Shown here: positions 12,235-20,964 of the stretch, piece by piece
Numbering within the stretch: the stretch's first letter is position 1
Layout of the letters: each line of letters starts with the position of its first letter
Origin: a virus
Virus record (IMG/VR): IMGVR_UViG_3300010885_035038
Coordinates: 1 to 50,515 of that record
DNA: 50,515 bases
Strand: one strand, 5' to 3'
Position numbers and translations under genes: made by a program
The notes under the pieces: model-generated
Told to the model about the DNA's origin: nothing
Databases searched by the model: none
Seen by the model: the letters and a program-made list of their open reading frames with translations, nothing else

Positions 12235-13707
12235 CTATTCTTCAATACCTTGCTGAATAATGCGAGTAACTTGCTCTTCGCCGTATCCGCCATTAGGTAA
12301 CTCCGTTAGACTTTGAGCCTTTTCACCAAAAATTTGGGATAAAACTCCGCCCCCATTTTTAGCTTCAACTGTCATCCTAACGTATGATGATGTATCTTCC
12401 AAATCCTTCATTGTCTTCAATAGTTTAAACAACCTATCTACTTCTTGACTAGTGTTGGGGTCTGGATATCCACCATTCATTTCTTCCGCAAACCTTGCAA
12501 ATGCTATGCGTTGCCCTTGCATTTCAATTATTGCGTTAAGTAATGATTGCAGTTGTTCTTTAGTTTTTACTTCTACTGGCAAACTAAACGCACACGTATT
12601 ACTTACCTTAAACGCGGGGCAATTAGAGGCCACAAAACATGTATCGCACATACGCAAACTTGTAGCATTAGAACGAATCAGCGGAACATCACGAATGATA
12701 TCTATACCGTTTTCATCTTTCTCAACAACCGTCTTAATCTCTGTTCCAAATACAGGTAACATCATCATGTCTTGAGGATTTCGCGCTTCAAACTTCCGCA
12801 GTTGACCCCCCTTACTATCATGTACAACAGGGGTGTTTTCCGAGTTATCGCTACCCTGCACATTTACCGAGCTATCATATATGTCGGCATCGTCTGCGTT
12901 GTGGCTAGTCATGTTAAACCTTTTCTCATACTGGTCGTATGACCATAGGGCTAACTTAGCCACTTCTACTGGGTCGTCACCTACTATTTTATCAAAATCA
13001 AGCCCAGCCTTCTCATAGACTGCCTTATATCTTGGACGAGCTTGGTCTTTCATCTTCTTTGGGTAGCGTACTAATTTAGTCCCATCCCATACAATGGTTT
13101 CACCGCGCATCATAGGGGACAACCACGACTGTGTAGAAGCTGTTGCTACTTGAATTTGTCTAAGGTTATCGGGTTTAGCACACGCTAACGCATGGAATGT
13201 TGTACCAAACTGTGTAGTCAATGCTCTCGTTTTTGCAGCTAATGACACATCCGCTTCAATAATGGCGTAAGGTATCGCAATATCTTTATACTGCTGACAC
13301 ATATCCACAATTTCCGCATACGAATGGTCTGCACGTATCGTAGCCCAAAACTTTTCTTCATCAGACCATGCAGCTTCACGTTGTAATTTAATTGCATGCT
13401 TATCTAAAATAGGATGGTCAATCTCAATAAATGAATTAATCCTATCCAGGTTATGCGCCAAAAAATCTTCATACGCTATTGCAAATGTTTCTAAATCATC
13501 TGCGCTTATTTGGGCATTTTCAGGCAAACCTGGATGCACATAAATGTTCATATAATCTGGAAAATAATTATCCAAAAAATAACGTTTATTTTTAGGTAAC
13601 CCTCGTTGTGTTAATCTCCAAAAGGATACGCCAACATTGCGTACCTTCATAGACTCCATAATAACTCGGTTACTTGGAACATCTGCACCTAAGTAAATTA
13701 GCTCCAC
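12235..13707 (-). CDS. Large zinc-knuckle protein of unknown function, 490 aa
   Basis: I do not recognise a named family. The first 260 residues alternate strands and helices (ELIYLGADVPSNRVIMESM, VGVSFWRLTQRG, IPYAIIEADV) in a way that could be a barrel-like enzyme. Near residue 350 comes CDTCFVASNCPAF followed by SNTCAF, a four-cysteine metal site. A helical region follows. The GTG start is preceded by GAGG at good spacing and overlaps the HAD-like gene by 10 bp. The company of nucleotide and sugar enzymes suggests a role in base, nucleotide or tRNA metabolism; that is inference. Confidence 0.6.
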   Translation of the reverse strand: MELIYLGADVPSNRVIMESMKVRNVGVSFWRLTQRGLPKNKRYFLDNYFPDYMNIYVHPGLPENAQISADDLETFAIAYEDFLAHNLDRINSFIEIDHPILDKHAIKLQREAAWSDEEKFWATIRADHSYAEIVDMCQQYKDIAIPYAIIEADVSLAAKTRALTTQFGTTFHALACAKPDNLRQIQVATASTQSWLSPMMRGETIVWDGTKLVRYPKKMKDQARPRYKAVYEKAGLDFDKIVGDDPVEVAKLALWSYDQYEKRFNMTSHNADDADIYDSSVNVQGSDNSENTPVVHDSKGGQLRKFEARNPQDMMMLPVFGTEIKTVVEKDENGIDIIRDVPLIRSNATSLRMCDTCFVASNCPAFKVSNTCAFSLPVEVKTKEQLQSLLNAIIEMQGQRIAFARFAEEMNGGYPDPNTSQEVDRLFKLLKTMKDLEDTSSYVRMTVEAKNGGGVLSQIFGEKAQSLTELPNGGYGEEQVTRIIQQGIEE

Positions 13708-14195
13708 GATTCAACCTCAGGAAGTTCTTCTTCTTCCATAAGTCGAATATCCTCGTCGTACAACCCTTGTTGTAGGTCTAATTCACCAGTAATTTCATCC
13801 CAACTTTTTTTACCGCTTCGCCCATCTGGCCTAAACTCTGGACGAATGTATTGAGGATGCACAAAAAGCATGACAATAACACCAACCTCTAACAACTTTT
13901 TAGTTAATTCCAAATCGTTAGTGACTACAAAATCAATTTTTCCTTTGCTTCTAATGGTGTCTATGGCTTTCATTTCAGGTTCCCCTAAAACATCTTCTTC
14001 AATCTGCCATAAATCATCAATATTTTTAGACAAGTTATTTGTTTTTAGCCACACTGAAGTTTTTTCTTTGTCCGTAGTCATTAAAATAACACGGTAGTTT
14101 TCATTAAATGACTTGTAAATAGCTGCGCCATCAAGAATAATGGATAAGTCTCGCTCTTTACGAATAACCCCATCAATAAACATTAAGACTGACAA
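13698..14195 (-). CDS. HAD-like fold protein, 165 aa
   Basis: SVLMFIDGVIRKER at the N-terminus has the strand-plus-aspartate pattern of HAD phosphatases, although the second motif-I aspartate is not visible. VILMTTDKEKT could correspond to motif II and DFVVTNDLELTKKL to a later motif. If it is a true HAD enzyme it is degenerate; it could also be a Rossmann-like non-enzyme. I use the TTG at 14195 because it completes the first strand; an ATG at 14183 in a TAATG overlap is the alternative. Confidence 0.5.
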   Translation of the reverse strand: MSVLMFIDGVIRKERDLSIILDGAAIYKSFNENYRVILMTTDKEKTSVWLKTNNLSKNIDDLWQIEEDVLGEPEMKAIDTIRSKGKIDFVVTNDLELTKKLLEVGVIVMLFVHPQYIRPEFRPDGRSGKKSWDEITGELDLQQGLYDEDIRLMEEEELPEVESWS

Positions 14196-14311
14196 TCTTT
14201 ACACCGCTTTCCTAAATTAGGGGTGTACATGACGTTATTCTTTAATTCATGGCATATATCGCATAATAATAAGGGGGCTTCCCAACTACCGTCATCAGTT
14301 ACAAATGTCAT
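14183..14311 (-). CDS. Zinc-ribbon microprotein, 42 aa
   Basis: A tiny gene squeezed between the glycosyltransferase and the HAD-like gene. Its ATG overlaps the glycosyltransferase stop (ATGA) and its TAA touches the next in-frame ATG. CDIC (17-20) and CKDC (37-40) form a minimal zinc ribbon. The double coupling argues strongly that it is translated. Confidence 0.7.
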   Translation of the reverse strand: MTFVTDDGSWEAPLLLCDICHELKNNVMYTPNLGKRCKDCQS

Positions 14312-15024
14312 TTTAGTTGGTCCAAACCTTCTCCAGGAATGTTATGTTGCAACCACATATCATGGTGAACTGCGTCTACCCAAATACGTTTGTGATGCTG
14401 AAGTATCGCACCTGTGTGGGCTACCATAGGAATATTAGACTGCTGTAGCTTGGAACAGAATGATAGGTCTTCAGACAACCACTTGTTACCACCAATAGGC
14501 CCATCTTGGAACCAACACCAGTCTTGATTGTTTTCATCATGTGAGGCGCGAACTGTTTGCAAGGCTTTACGGCTTAGTAGTAAGCATCCTGTGCCAGCAG
14601 CCACTACATCTATAACAGAATCTTTTTCATAGTCATCCATAGGTAAAATGGCGCCGTCCTCATTTTGCTTAAAAATAAGAGGAACTGGACGTAAGTTTGG
14701 CCCATCCCACAACGCAGCAAAATATAGACCTGCAACAACAGGGCGCTCCATAGCATCTGCTGTAGCACACAGTAAATCAAAAGTAGGTACAGAAATACGT
14801 TCATCCGCATCTAGCATCAACAACCAGTCGTCTGTAGTATTGTCAAGAAAATGTTTGACCATGATATTGCGGCTTTTAGCCAGCAATCCAGTTCCTTCTA
14901 CACAATAATACGAACCAATCTTTTGACCCTTTTGGCGAATAATTTCCATAATAGACAAGGCAAACTCAGTGTCAATTTCCCCACCATGGGCCCAGCCAAT
15001 GGCAACAGTTTCTTTTGTCTTCAT
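14308..15024 (-). CDS. GT-A fold glycosyltransferase (family 2-like), 238 aa
   Basis: The protein has a nucleotide-sugar binding N-terminal half, a DWLLMLDADERISVP segment with the metal-binding DxD (DAD) motif, and a GTGCLLLSRKAL region typical of family 2-like transferases. It would move a sugar from an activated donor to an acceptor: phage DNA, a virion protein or the host surface are all possible. It lies between a nucleotidyltransferase-like gene and nucleotide-metabolism genes. ATG follows TTGGAGTAATA. No signal peptide, so it acts in the cytoplasm. Confidence 0.8.
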   Translation of the reverse strand: MKTKETVAIGWAHGGEIDTEFALSIMEIIRQKGQKIGSYYCVEGTGLLAKSRNIMVKHFLDNTTDDWLLMLDADERISVPTFDLLCATADAMERPVVAGLYFAALWDGPNLRPVPLIFKQNEDGAILPMDDYEKDSVIDVVAAGTGCLLLSRKALQTVRASHDENNQDWCWFQDGPIGGNKWLSEDLSFCSKLQQSNIPMVAHTGAILQHHKRIWVDAVHHDMWLQHNIPGEGLDQLK

Positions 15025-15067
15025 TATTACTCCAAATTGTATAGTTGTTAAGATAAACCTATCATAT

Positions 15068-15997
15068 TTAATGTATTTTATGGGCTCTTCGTATTAAAGT
15101 AGCGGCATCTGGTAATTCCATACCATACGTTTGCGTAGAAAAATTAGTGTTAGCAAGATGGCGCACCTCGTGCAATTTTTTCATCGCTTGAACAATACCT
15201 GAACGCTTACCTGCCTGCCAACGGTAGTTAGCATAGTCTGCATATCCCTGACCACTTTGACTAAACGCTGCACCTCTAGATGTATGAATATCTTCAAACA
15301 AAGCTGAACCTTGTAGCACTGCATGTGACAACATTGTTTCAGCATTTAATCGCATCGCGGTGTTAGTTGCATTTTTAACTTGGTCTAATGCAGTGGCGTA
15401 ACGTTTAACAATAGTAGTAGCTTGTGATATGTCACGTTCAGTTGCTACATCCCAATCTGGGTGAAAAGGGGCTTCTTGTTCAACTGGAGGAACAACCCAT
15501 GTATCATTTGTAATAGAATAAGCCGCATAAGGTTTAATAGCCTCAATACTCGGCGACAAATTTACATAAAACGTGAGCTCAAAAGTGCTCATAAAATCGT
15601 GAGTTCGTGGATGCAACTCATTCTTAAACCCCTGATTAATTTCATCTGCGATTTCTTTATCGCTCCAACCTAAATATTCTTTATTAGCTTGGCGAAACTT
15701 TACAAAATCAACTGCAATCAAACAATCAAGGTCAGCAGGTTCTCGGTTTGCGCTCCATTGATACGAAACGCCAGAACCAGCTAAATAAGCAGAAGTCCAT
15801 GCGGTAGGTTCGTTGTACCCCAACTCTAAATGATTTATTAACAACGTAAGAATTGCGTTACGTACAACAGGGCGTAACTGGTAGTCAGTAAAAATACGCG
15901 GGTCTAACTTTTTGTTAGGTTTACTAAAATATGAAGTATCCCCAGGCTCAACATCAACTTCTTGTGCATTTTTGGCTAACGCTTCGTAATAGTTCAC
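15068..15997 (-). CDS. Nucleotidyltransferase-like protein, 309 aa
   Basis: AGSGVSYQW followed by REPADLDCLIAVDF fits the GS...DxD signature of the pol-beta-type nucleotidyltransferase fold. The remainder is helical, including a late helical domain (QAMKKLHEVRHLANTNF). Substrate unknown. GTG 15997 overlaps the upstream stop (GTGA), with AGGACATTTG upstream; a TTG three bases earlier is an alternative. It may supply an activated group to the glycosyltransferase or act on RNA. Confidence 0.65.
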   Translation of the reverse strand: MNYYEALAKNAQEVDVEPGDTSYFSKPNKKLDPRIFTDYQLRPVVRNAILTLLINHLELGYNEPTAWTSAYLAGSGVSYQWSANREPADLDCLIAVDFVKFRQANKEYLGWSDKEIADEINQGFKNELHPRTHDFMSTFELTFYVNLSPSIEAIKPYAAYSITNDTWVVPPVEQEAPFHPDWDVATERDISQATTIVKRYATALDQVKNATNTAMRLNAETMLSHAVLQGSALFEDIHTSRGAAFSQSGQGYADYANYRWQAGKRSGIVQAMKKLHEVRHLANTNFSTQTYGMELPDAATLIRRAHKIH

Positions 15998-16197
15998 CAA
16001 ATGTCCTTGTCCTGCGTAATATTAATATCAAATCTTTTTTTAGGATTAGGTAATTCTTCTAGCAATGGTGTCATAAAACCGCACTGAACATGCGCTGTAG
16101 TAAACCGATTAACTAAAAGTAATGCGGCATCTTCTCTATGCACATCTACATCCACTTGGATAGCAGCTGCACATGAACATGAAAGTTCTATGTACAT
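15994..16197 (-). CDS. Small phage protein, 67 aa
   Basis: ATG 16197 follows AAGGCGATATTT. It has a CSC pair near the N-terminus (MYIELSCSCAAAIQVDVDV), a helical AALLLVNRFTTAHVQCGF and a short basic C-terminal part. No family is identified. Its stop overlaps the nucleotidyltransferase start. Confidence 0.6.
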   Translation of the reverse strand: MYIELSCSCAAAIQVDVDVHREDAALLLVNRFTTAHVQCGFMTPLLEELPNPKKRFDINITQDKDIW

Positions 16198-16244
16198 AAA
16201 TATCGCCTTACTATAGGGTATGCATCTATTCTACCCCTTGGCGG

Positions 16245-16790
16245 CTATTTATACATGCCCTTCTGCTCATTATGCTTTTGCATATTAAATGATTTAACAG
16301 GACAAAAATCGCACAAATACACCTTTGGCCCTGTAGAACCTGCTTTGTCTAGACCAGCCTCTTTACGCTCTGCATCCGTATCGGGTTTAAGAAGCTTCTT
16401 GTCAGACTTATAATCAGCACACTGTCCCTTAGGGCGGTTATGGTCGCTATAACAACGCATTGCGTCCTCAGCAAATTGATTCTTGGTAGCGTAAAAGTTA
16501 GTCTGAAAGGCGTCAAGACCCTCAGAACCGCCCTTAATCTGCTTTACAATCTCTTCCTGAATCTTAGGCACAGCCCAATACTTGAACGGAAACTTCATAA
16601 GTAACCCAATATGCTCCACAGGCTTTTGGTGCTTAGACACAAGAATATTTAGCAGCGTATCTGTAGCTGGGTCACCATCATAATCAGGTAACTCTTCAAT
16701 TGTCTTACAGTTACGGCAAACTAGCACACGAATCATCGGTTCGTCTGCATTACCTTTTGCGCCTAAATCTACTGCTCCGCTAAAATCCAT
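16245..16790 (-). CDS. Phage protein with two cysteine pairs, 181 aa
   Basis: The N-terminal VLVCRNCKTIEELPDYDGDP and the C-terminal YLCDFCPVKSF are CxxC pairs at opposite ends. Between them is a basic helical region (DKKLLKPDTDAERKEAG). The arrangement resembles uncharacterised actinophage proteins of about this length. Role unknown. Confidence 0.6.
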   Translation of the reverse strand: MDFSGAVDLGAKGNADEPMIRVLVCRNCKTIEELPDYDGDPATDTLLNILVSKHQKPVEHIGLLMKFPFKYWAVPKIQEEIVKQIKGGSEGLDAFQTNFYATKNQFAEDAMRCYSDHNRPKGQCADYKSDKKLLKPDTDAERKEAGLDKAGSTGPKVYLCDFCPVKSFNMQKHNEQKGMYK

Positions 16791-16826
16791 ACACCAAGTT
16801 TACCATAAAGTCAACTTGATAAGTTT

Positions 16827-17306
16827 TTAGTCGTTTGACCTTGTTTTCCAACCTCCACGGCGTTTTTTAGCCGCTTCGGAATGTGCCTGTTGGGCAGTCT
16901 TTGCAAACTGTGGGGAAACTGACGCCCCTCGCATTTTAATAAACCCTGAACGAACGGCTTCATAATACTGTGGATTAGGGACAAAACGCTTAGTTGTAGG
17001 GTCAATTAAAGTATGACCAATACGAATCTCGGCTGACTGTGGGTCCCATGTAGCGCCGTATGGTGCATCTGTTGTGTCAGCGGCGTCAGGAAGTGATGAG
17101 TTTTCAATTTCTTCACCAGCTGCACGTTTACGCCAAGACTGCTCAACATGTGCCGCGCCAGCTTCACGAGCATGACGTGCTTCAGTAACAGGACGACGAT
17201 ACTCAATATGCTCTGCGCGAGTCATATCGGTACTAGGTGGAGCACCAGTACCTGGGGCTCCTGGCTTTAAATACCCTCGGTCGTCAACATTAGGGTTGTC
17301 AGCCAT
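16827..17306 (-). CDS. Hydrophilic protein of unknown function, 159 aa
   Basis: A low-complexity, charged sequence begins PNVDDRGYLKPGAPGTGAPP and continues with HIEYRRPVTEARHAREAGAA, then ends RRGGWKTRSND. It probably contains much disorder, as in virion-associated or scaffolding proteins. It starts in a TAATG overlap. No enzyme motif. Confidence 0.55.
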   Translation of the reverse strand: MADNPNVDDRGYLKPGAPGTGAPPSTDMTRAEHIEYRRPVTEARHAREAGAAHVEQSWRKRAAGEEIENSSLPDAADTTDAPYGATWDPQSAEIRIGHTLIDPTTKRFVPNPQYYEAVRSGFIKMRGASVSPQFAKTAQQAHSEAAKKRRGGWKTRSND

Positions 17307-17728
17307 TAGTAACCTGGTCTACGGCTGGGGTCTCCCGCACGGTCAGGAGGCGATTGAAGAGTATGCGATAAGGCTGTAGCCGCAGACCGATTATCTGACT
17401 GGTCTGGTCTATGCTCAGGGTCTACATCTTGTACACAAGCTCCACATTGACCATAAAATCTATGCCAATCATCCATAGGTTCAGTAGTTCCACAAGTATC
17501 ACAGGTACTGTGACTAGGCTCATCTGCTTGAGCGCCAATCGCATTTCCTCTGAAATTAGCTGGAAGTGAACCATGAGCAGTTGCACAAGAGTTGCAAATA
17601 GTTCCTACTCCTGGGATTTCGCCATGAGGAAAAACTCCGCCACCGTCTTCCATTGACGCAAAGTACGGATGCGGGTGATTACCACCATCAAAATGGTCAG
17701 AATGCTCGCAGTTACAACTGTCAGCCAT
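17306..17728 (-). CDS. Cysteine/histidine-rich protein, 140 aa
   Basis: It starts with CNCEHSDHFDGGNHPHPYF, then CNSCATAHG, CDTCGTTEPMDDWHRFYGQC and GACVQD. These give two or more zinc sites. The C-terminus is hydrophilic. A strong AGGAGC lies upstream. The family is not recognised. Confidence 0.6.
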   Translation of the reverse strand: MADSCNCEHSDHFDGGNHPHPYFASMEDGGGVFPHGEIPGVGTICNSCATAHGSLPANFRGNAIGAQADEPSHSTCDTCGTTEPMDDWHRFYGQCGACVQDVDPEHRPDQSDNRSAATALSHTLQSPPDRAGDPSRRPGY

Positions 17729-17730
17729 AA

Positions 17731-17937
17731 TTATGCTCCTGGATTTACTTGATTAGTTTCTTCAGAATTAATAAACCCATAATTCATGTACGGGTGCAAA
17801 CCTGAACGATTAGCAACAACAGTTTGGTCGCCCATACCTTCAGCAACAGTAGTATTAGGGCGGCGCTTACGGTACTTACCGTCGGTGCTGCCTTCTTTCA
17901 TTTCCGCGTTCGGGGAACGACGATAAGGAACTGTCAT
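17731..17937 (-). CDS. Small basic phage protein, 68 aa
   Basis: A basic N-terminus (TVPYRRSPNAEMKEGSTDGK) runs into KYRKRRPNTTVAEG, then a short C-terminal part ends NQVNPGA. Probably disordered. The start overlaps the end of the neighbouring gene. Confidence 0.5.
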   Translation of the reverse strand: MTVPYRRSPNAEMKEGSTDGKYRKRRPNTTVAEGMGDQTVVANRSGLHPYMNYGFINSEETNQVNPGA

Positions 17938-18170
17938 TTAGGGGCCATCCTATTTCTAACGTGCTCGGTTGCATCTCGGTTATGGCAAGGTGAACACTTT
18001 TCAGTATGCATTGCCTGAAATGGGTCAAGAAGTACACCGCACTTAGTGCACCCTTTACTACCATTGTAGAGGGTTTTTTTCATATTTTGTTGGGCAACTA
18101 AGGAAACATCTTCTGCCCCAGACATACCTTCGCCAGTAGCATCCGTCATTAATCCTGGATTAATAGCCAT
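17934..18170 (-). CDS. Zinc-finger protein, 78 aa
   Basis: C-terminal CTKCGVLLDPFQAMHTEKC leads into CSPCHNRDATEHVRNRM. Two CxxC pairs 17-20 residues apart form a single zinc ribbon, with a possible additional His. It overlaps both neighbours. Confidence 0.6.
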   Translation of the reverse strand: MAINPGLMTDATGEGMSGAEDVSLVAQQNMKKTLYNGSKGCTKCGVLLDPFQAMHTEKCSPCHNRDATEHVRNRMAPK

Positions 18171-19087
18171 TACTGCACCGTTGTTGGATTTAGGTATGCG
18201 GCTCTAGCCGCATTGTTTAGCATTAAAGGGGCTTTATTAGGCCTAGGAGTATAATAGTGAGGTTGAGAAAAATTATAGGCATCTACAGATTGACCAGGTT
18301 GTGCAGTACCTTGTGAGTAAGGGTTATCATAAGTAAACCCGTTACCTGCAATATGCAAAGCATTTGGTTGCGGATTTGGTGCTGGCCTATCCAAATCATT
18401 ATTTTTACGAACAAAAGCAGCCTGCGCAACTTGATTCATAGTAGCACCACGAGTACCTGGAGTACCTGACCCACCTACAGCTGTATTAGCAGCCGAAACC
18501 AATTCCGCATTAGTATACCCACGTTTAGCAGGCTTTGACCTAGCTTTGCTACCAAATGGAACAAATCCAGGATACTCACCAGTAAGGTCTCTATTTGGTC
18601 TAATATCATGTATTTGTTGAGGACTAAATCCCATCATGTCACTTATGGAAGCGCCTACAGGATTAACTGAACCAGGTGTTCGTTGTAAGCCATAAAGTTG
18701 TGGAAAGAATTGCGGGCTTTTTACAATCCCTGTAGGAACAGGGTTACTATCGCTTACAGGAACAGTGGGCTGAGGTGCTTTATATCCAGGAGTTTGGTAC
18801 TGGCTCCAAGCTTTACCTGTAACCTTTCCCATATTGCCCACTCCCCAATTAGGGAAAGTATTGCCAAATGCTGGTTTACCCATGTATGTACTACGTAATC
18901 CATTACCCGTGCCTGTAGTAGCAGGTGGAGTATTTGTAGTATCAGGAATTTTAAAAGGTCCAGGACCTCCGCCTGCAGTTGTACGGTTTTGTAAAGCCGA
19001 ACCAGTAGCTACGCCAGTAATATTTGTTGTTGGAGCTGGCCCAGGAGAAGGCATAGGCCCAGGAGAAGGGGATGGAGAAGTGGCCAT
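18170..19087 (-). CDS. Proline/glycine-rich protein, 305 aa
   Basis: Low-complexity sequence rich in Pro, Gly, Asn and Ser (SPSPSPGPMPSPGPAP at the start). It has no predicted enzymatic core and no signal peptide. Such proteins in phages are often minor virion or decoration components, but position gives no proof. Confidence 0.55.
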   Translation of the reverse strand: MATSPSPSPGPMPSPGPAPTTNITGVATGSALQNRTTAGGGPGPFKIPDTTNTPPATTGTGNGLRSTYMGKPAFGNTFPNWGVGNMGKVTGKAWSQYQTPGYKAPQPTVPVSDSNPVPTGIVKSPQFFPQLYGLQRTPGSVNPVGASISDMMGFSPQQIHDIRPNRDLTGEYPGFVPFGSKARSKPAKRGYTNAELVSAANTAVGGSGTPGTRGATMNQVAQAAFVRKNNDLDRPAPNPQPNALHIAGNGFTYDNPYSQGTAQPGQSVDAYNFSQPHYYTPRPNKAPLMLNNAARAAYLNPTTVQ

Positions 19088-19434
19088 TAAACACCATATC
19101 CTAACGTGTTTCTAGATGAACTTTGTGCTTGAGCCGCAGGGTTAGGTGTATCCACGCGCTCTGTCATCGGGACATTTAACTCAATCATATCTTCAATGCC
19201 GTATTCACGGGTATTATAACCATATTTATCTGGAAATAACTCCACTTGAGGCAAATTGGGTCGCACATACTGTTGAATAGCTTCAGCGGGCATAGTCCAC
19301 GTTTGTAAAGCTTGTGACAACATTTGTTCTTGATTACTAGGAAATGGCCCAATGTATGCTTGAGGAGGGTAAGCGGCTTCTGGCTTAGCAATCCAAGGGC
19401 GATTGCTGTAAACACCACTAGGGGTATTAGGCAC
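19087..19434 (-). CDS. Phage protein of unknown function, 115 aa
   Basis: A Pro/Tyr-rich N-terminus (PNTPSGVYSNRPWIAKPEAA) precedes a helical MLSQALQTWTMPAEAIQQYV and a second acidic half. It starts close to the divergent leaderless gene at 19462, leaving 27 bp between the two starts. Confidence 0.55.
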   Translation of the reverse strand: MPNTPSGVYSNRPWIAKPEAAYPPQAYIGPFPSNQEQMLSQALQTWTMPAEAIQQYVRPNLPQVELFPDKYGYNTREYGIEDMIELNVPMTERVDTPNPAAQAQSSSRNTLGYGV

Positions 19435-19449
19435 TTAAGCCTCCTATGC

Positions 19450-19461
19450 TAATATATCTAT
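19450..19461 (+). promoter_or_regulatory. Leaderless-type promoter
   Basis: TAATAT ends 6 bp before the ATG at 19462, so a transcript would begin at or next to the start codon. No Shine-Dalgarno is present. The same 6-bp geometry occurs at 33458-33469 on the minus strand. Confidence 0.5.
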
Positions 19462-19635
19462 ATGTCTTATATTTTAACTAATGAACAGTATGCGCGTCTG
19501 TCTGAATACTTTGAATTAGCTCTATCCGCAATTAGTGACGATGAACAAATGCGTTTGCTTTCCATGGAACCTGGCCTGCGTGACATGCTCCGTCAGCTAC
19601 GTAAACCATCACCAAACGCATCTAATCGTTTTTGA
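19462..19635 (+). CDS. Inverted leaderless small gene, 57 aa
   Basis: The only convincing plus-strand gene in the minus-strand part of the window. The sequence MSYILTNEQYARLSEYFELA and the helical DDEQMRLLSMEPGLRDML stretch read like a folded all-helical protein. It ends inside the 3' end of the convergent neighbour, overlapping it by 43 bp. The family is not recognised; it could be a regulator or antitoxin-like protein. Confidence 0.65.
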   Translation: MSYILTNEQYARLSEYFELALSAISDDEQMRLLSMEPGLRDMLRQLRKPSPNASNRF

Positions 19636-20489
19636 TAAGACTGCCCCTTACGGGCATCTCCTTGAACCCTATCTTCATCAAAACCGCGTTCAATATTTTT
19701 TCCCACAGTCCATGTAATGGCCTGCAAGTCAAGAGGCCTAATACCCAATGAAGCTGCAACTCTTTGATGATGCCGCTCATAACCTTCATATCTAGTTTCG
19801 TTTCCATTTTTAAGAGCGGCAGAACTAATACCTCTACTACTAGTCCATGGGCGCATAGCATCTGCAACCATATCGGATGAACGACCATCAACTGTCACAT
19901 CTTGACTGCTTCCTGGGTCCCCAATATTTCTTGCAAAAGAATTTGTTTTAGGTGCAGTTCTTCTAGGCAAAACATCCTCAACATCTTCTTTCCCATGCAT
20001 CAAACGGTACGCTTTAACCAAATTAGCATCTGTAGCTTTACTAATACCTTTTCCGTGTAGGATTTCAGTAACAGCTTGTGACCTAGGAGCTGACACAAGG
20101 TTACCTTCTGTGTTTAAAACTTTTGGTTGATTCGCCGAAGCATGAATATGCAACCAATGTTCAGGCGTTAACTTAGCCAGCTCATCAAAAGCTGAAATGT
20201 TATCTCGTTCCCAATCCATATTAGGAGAAACCGCGGCCACAATTCCAGCGCCAGTTCGCATATCAATACTGGTTCCACTAATCGCAGACTTTGTAGCTTC
20301 ATGTACTCTGTCATACCATTGGGCACCAAAAGTTTTTTCAGAATCTGTTGCGGCTAAATAAATATTGCGTAGACGACGAGTAACTCTTAATGGATGTGGG
20401 TCAATATTAACACCAGTAACTTTTCCAGGCTTTTTGTCTTGTCCTGGAACCCAAAGAACACCCTTATTATTTTCACTATTATCAGCCAT
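19593..20489 (-). CDS. Conserved-looking phage protein, 298 aa
   Basis: The C-terminal part has DVTVDGRSSDMVADAM and YERHHQRVAASLGIRPLDLQ followed by AITWTVGKN, a pattern I have seen in actinophage proteins of unknown function (possibly the family called DUF7178). The N-terminal half has an AAVSPNMDWERDN segment. I cannot name an activity. Its 3' end overlaps the inverted gene at 19462. Confidence 0.6.
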   Translation of the reverse strand: MADNSENNKGVLWVPGQDKKPGKVTGVNIDPHPLRVTRRLRNIYLAATDSEKTFGAQWYDRVHEATKSAISGTSIDMRTGAGIVAAVSPNMDWERDNISAFDELAKLTPEHWLHIHASANQPKVLNTEGNLVSAPRSQAVTEILHGKGISKATDANLVKAYRLMHGKEDVEDVLPRRTAPKTNSFARNIGDPGSSQDVTVDGRSSDMVADAMRPWTSSRGISSAALKNGNETRYEGYERHHQRVAASLGIRPLDLQAITWTVGKNIERGFDEDRVQGDARKGQSYQKRLDAFGDGLRS

Positions 20490-20962
20490 TACTGATATTC
20501 CTTTGGGTATACCTCAGACACGCGCTGTAAATGCTCATTATGTGCACGAATAAACTTTTCTGGGTCCATATCAATTGGACCATTGACCTTAGGGTCAGGA
20601 TGACTAATATTTGTACAATCTAAAGTTCCGTGCTTATCATGAGTATGGTCAATATAGATACCGCCATGCCAAGTAGACGTCCATTTACCTGTTTTATGCT
20701 CAACATAGTGGTCACCATCTTCATCTTTTTTAACCATATGTGCTGGAAAACTACGCATTCTCCGTAACGCATCAGCTTGAGCGGCAATTTTAAAACCGCC
20801 CTTCTCACCAGTTAAAGCCATCTCCAAACCATCAAAGATGTGTTCTCCCAATGCACGTCCCTGCATTTCACGGGATTCACGCTCACTAATACCAAAATCT
20901 GCAGGATTAAGATTAGGGGTACGGCTATCGTCAGAACTTCTATCTTTAGGTGCTTCAGTCAT
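20489..20962 (-). CDS. Phage protein of unknown function, 157 aa
   Basis: Hydrophilic N-terminus (APKDRSSDDSRTPNLNPADF), then beta-like segments with several His residues (GGIYIDHTHDKHGTLDCTNI). The histidine cluster could bind a metal. Overlaps the next gene. No known family. Confidence 0.55.
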   Translation of the reverse strand: MTEAPKDRSSDDSRTPNLNPADFGISERESREMQGRALGEHIFDGLEMALTGEKGGFKIAAQADALRRMRSFPAHMVKKDEDGDHYVEHKTGKWTSTWHGGIYIDHTHDKHGTLDCTNISHPDPKVNGPIDMDPEKFIRAHNEHLQRVSEVYPKEYQ

Positions 20963-20964
20963 TA

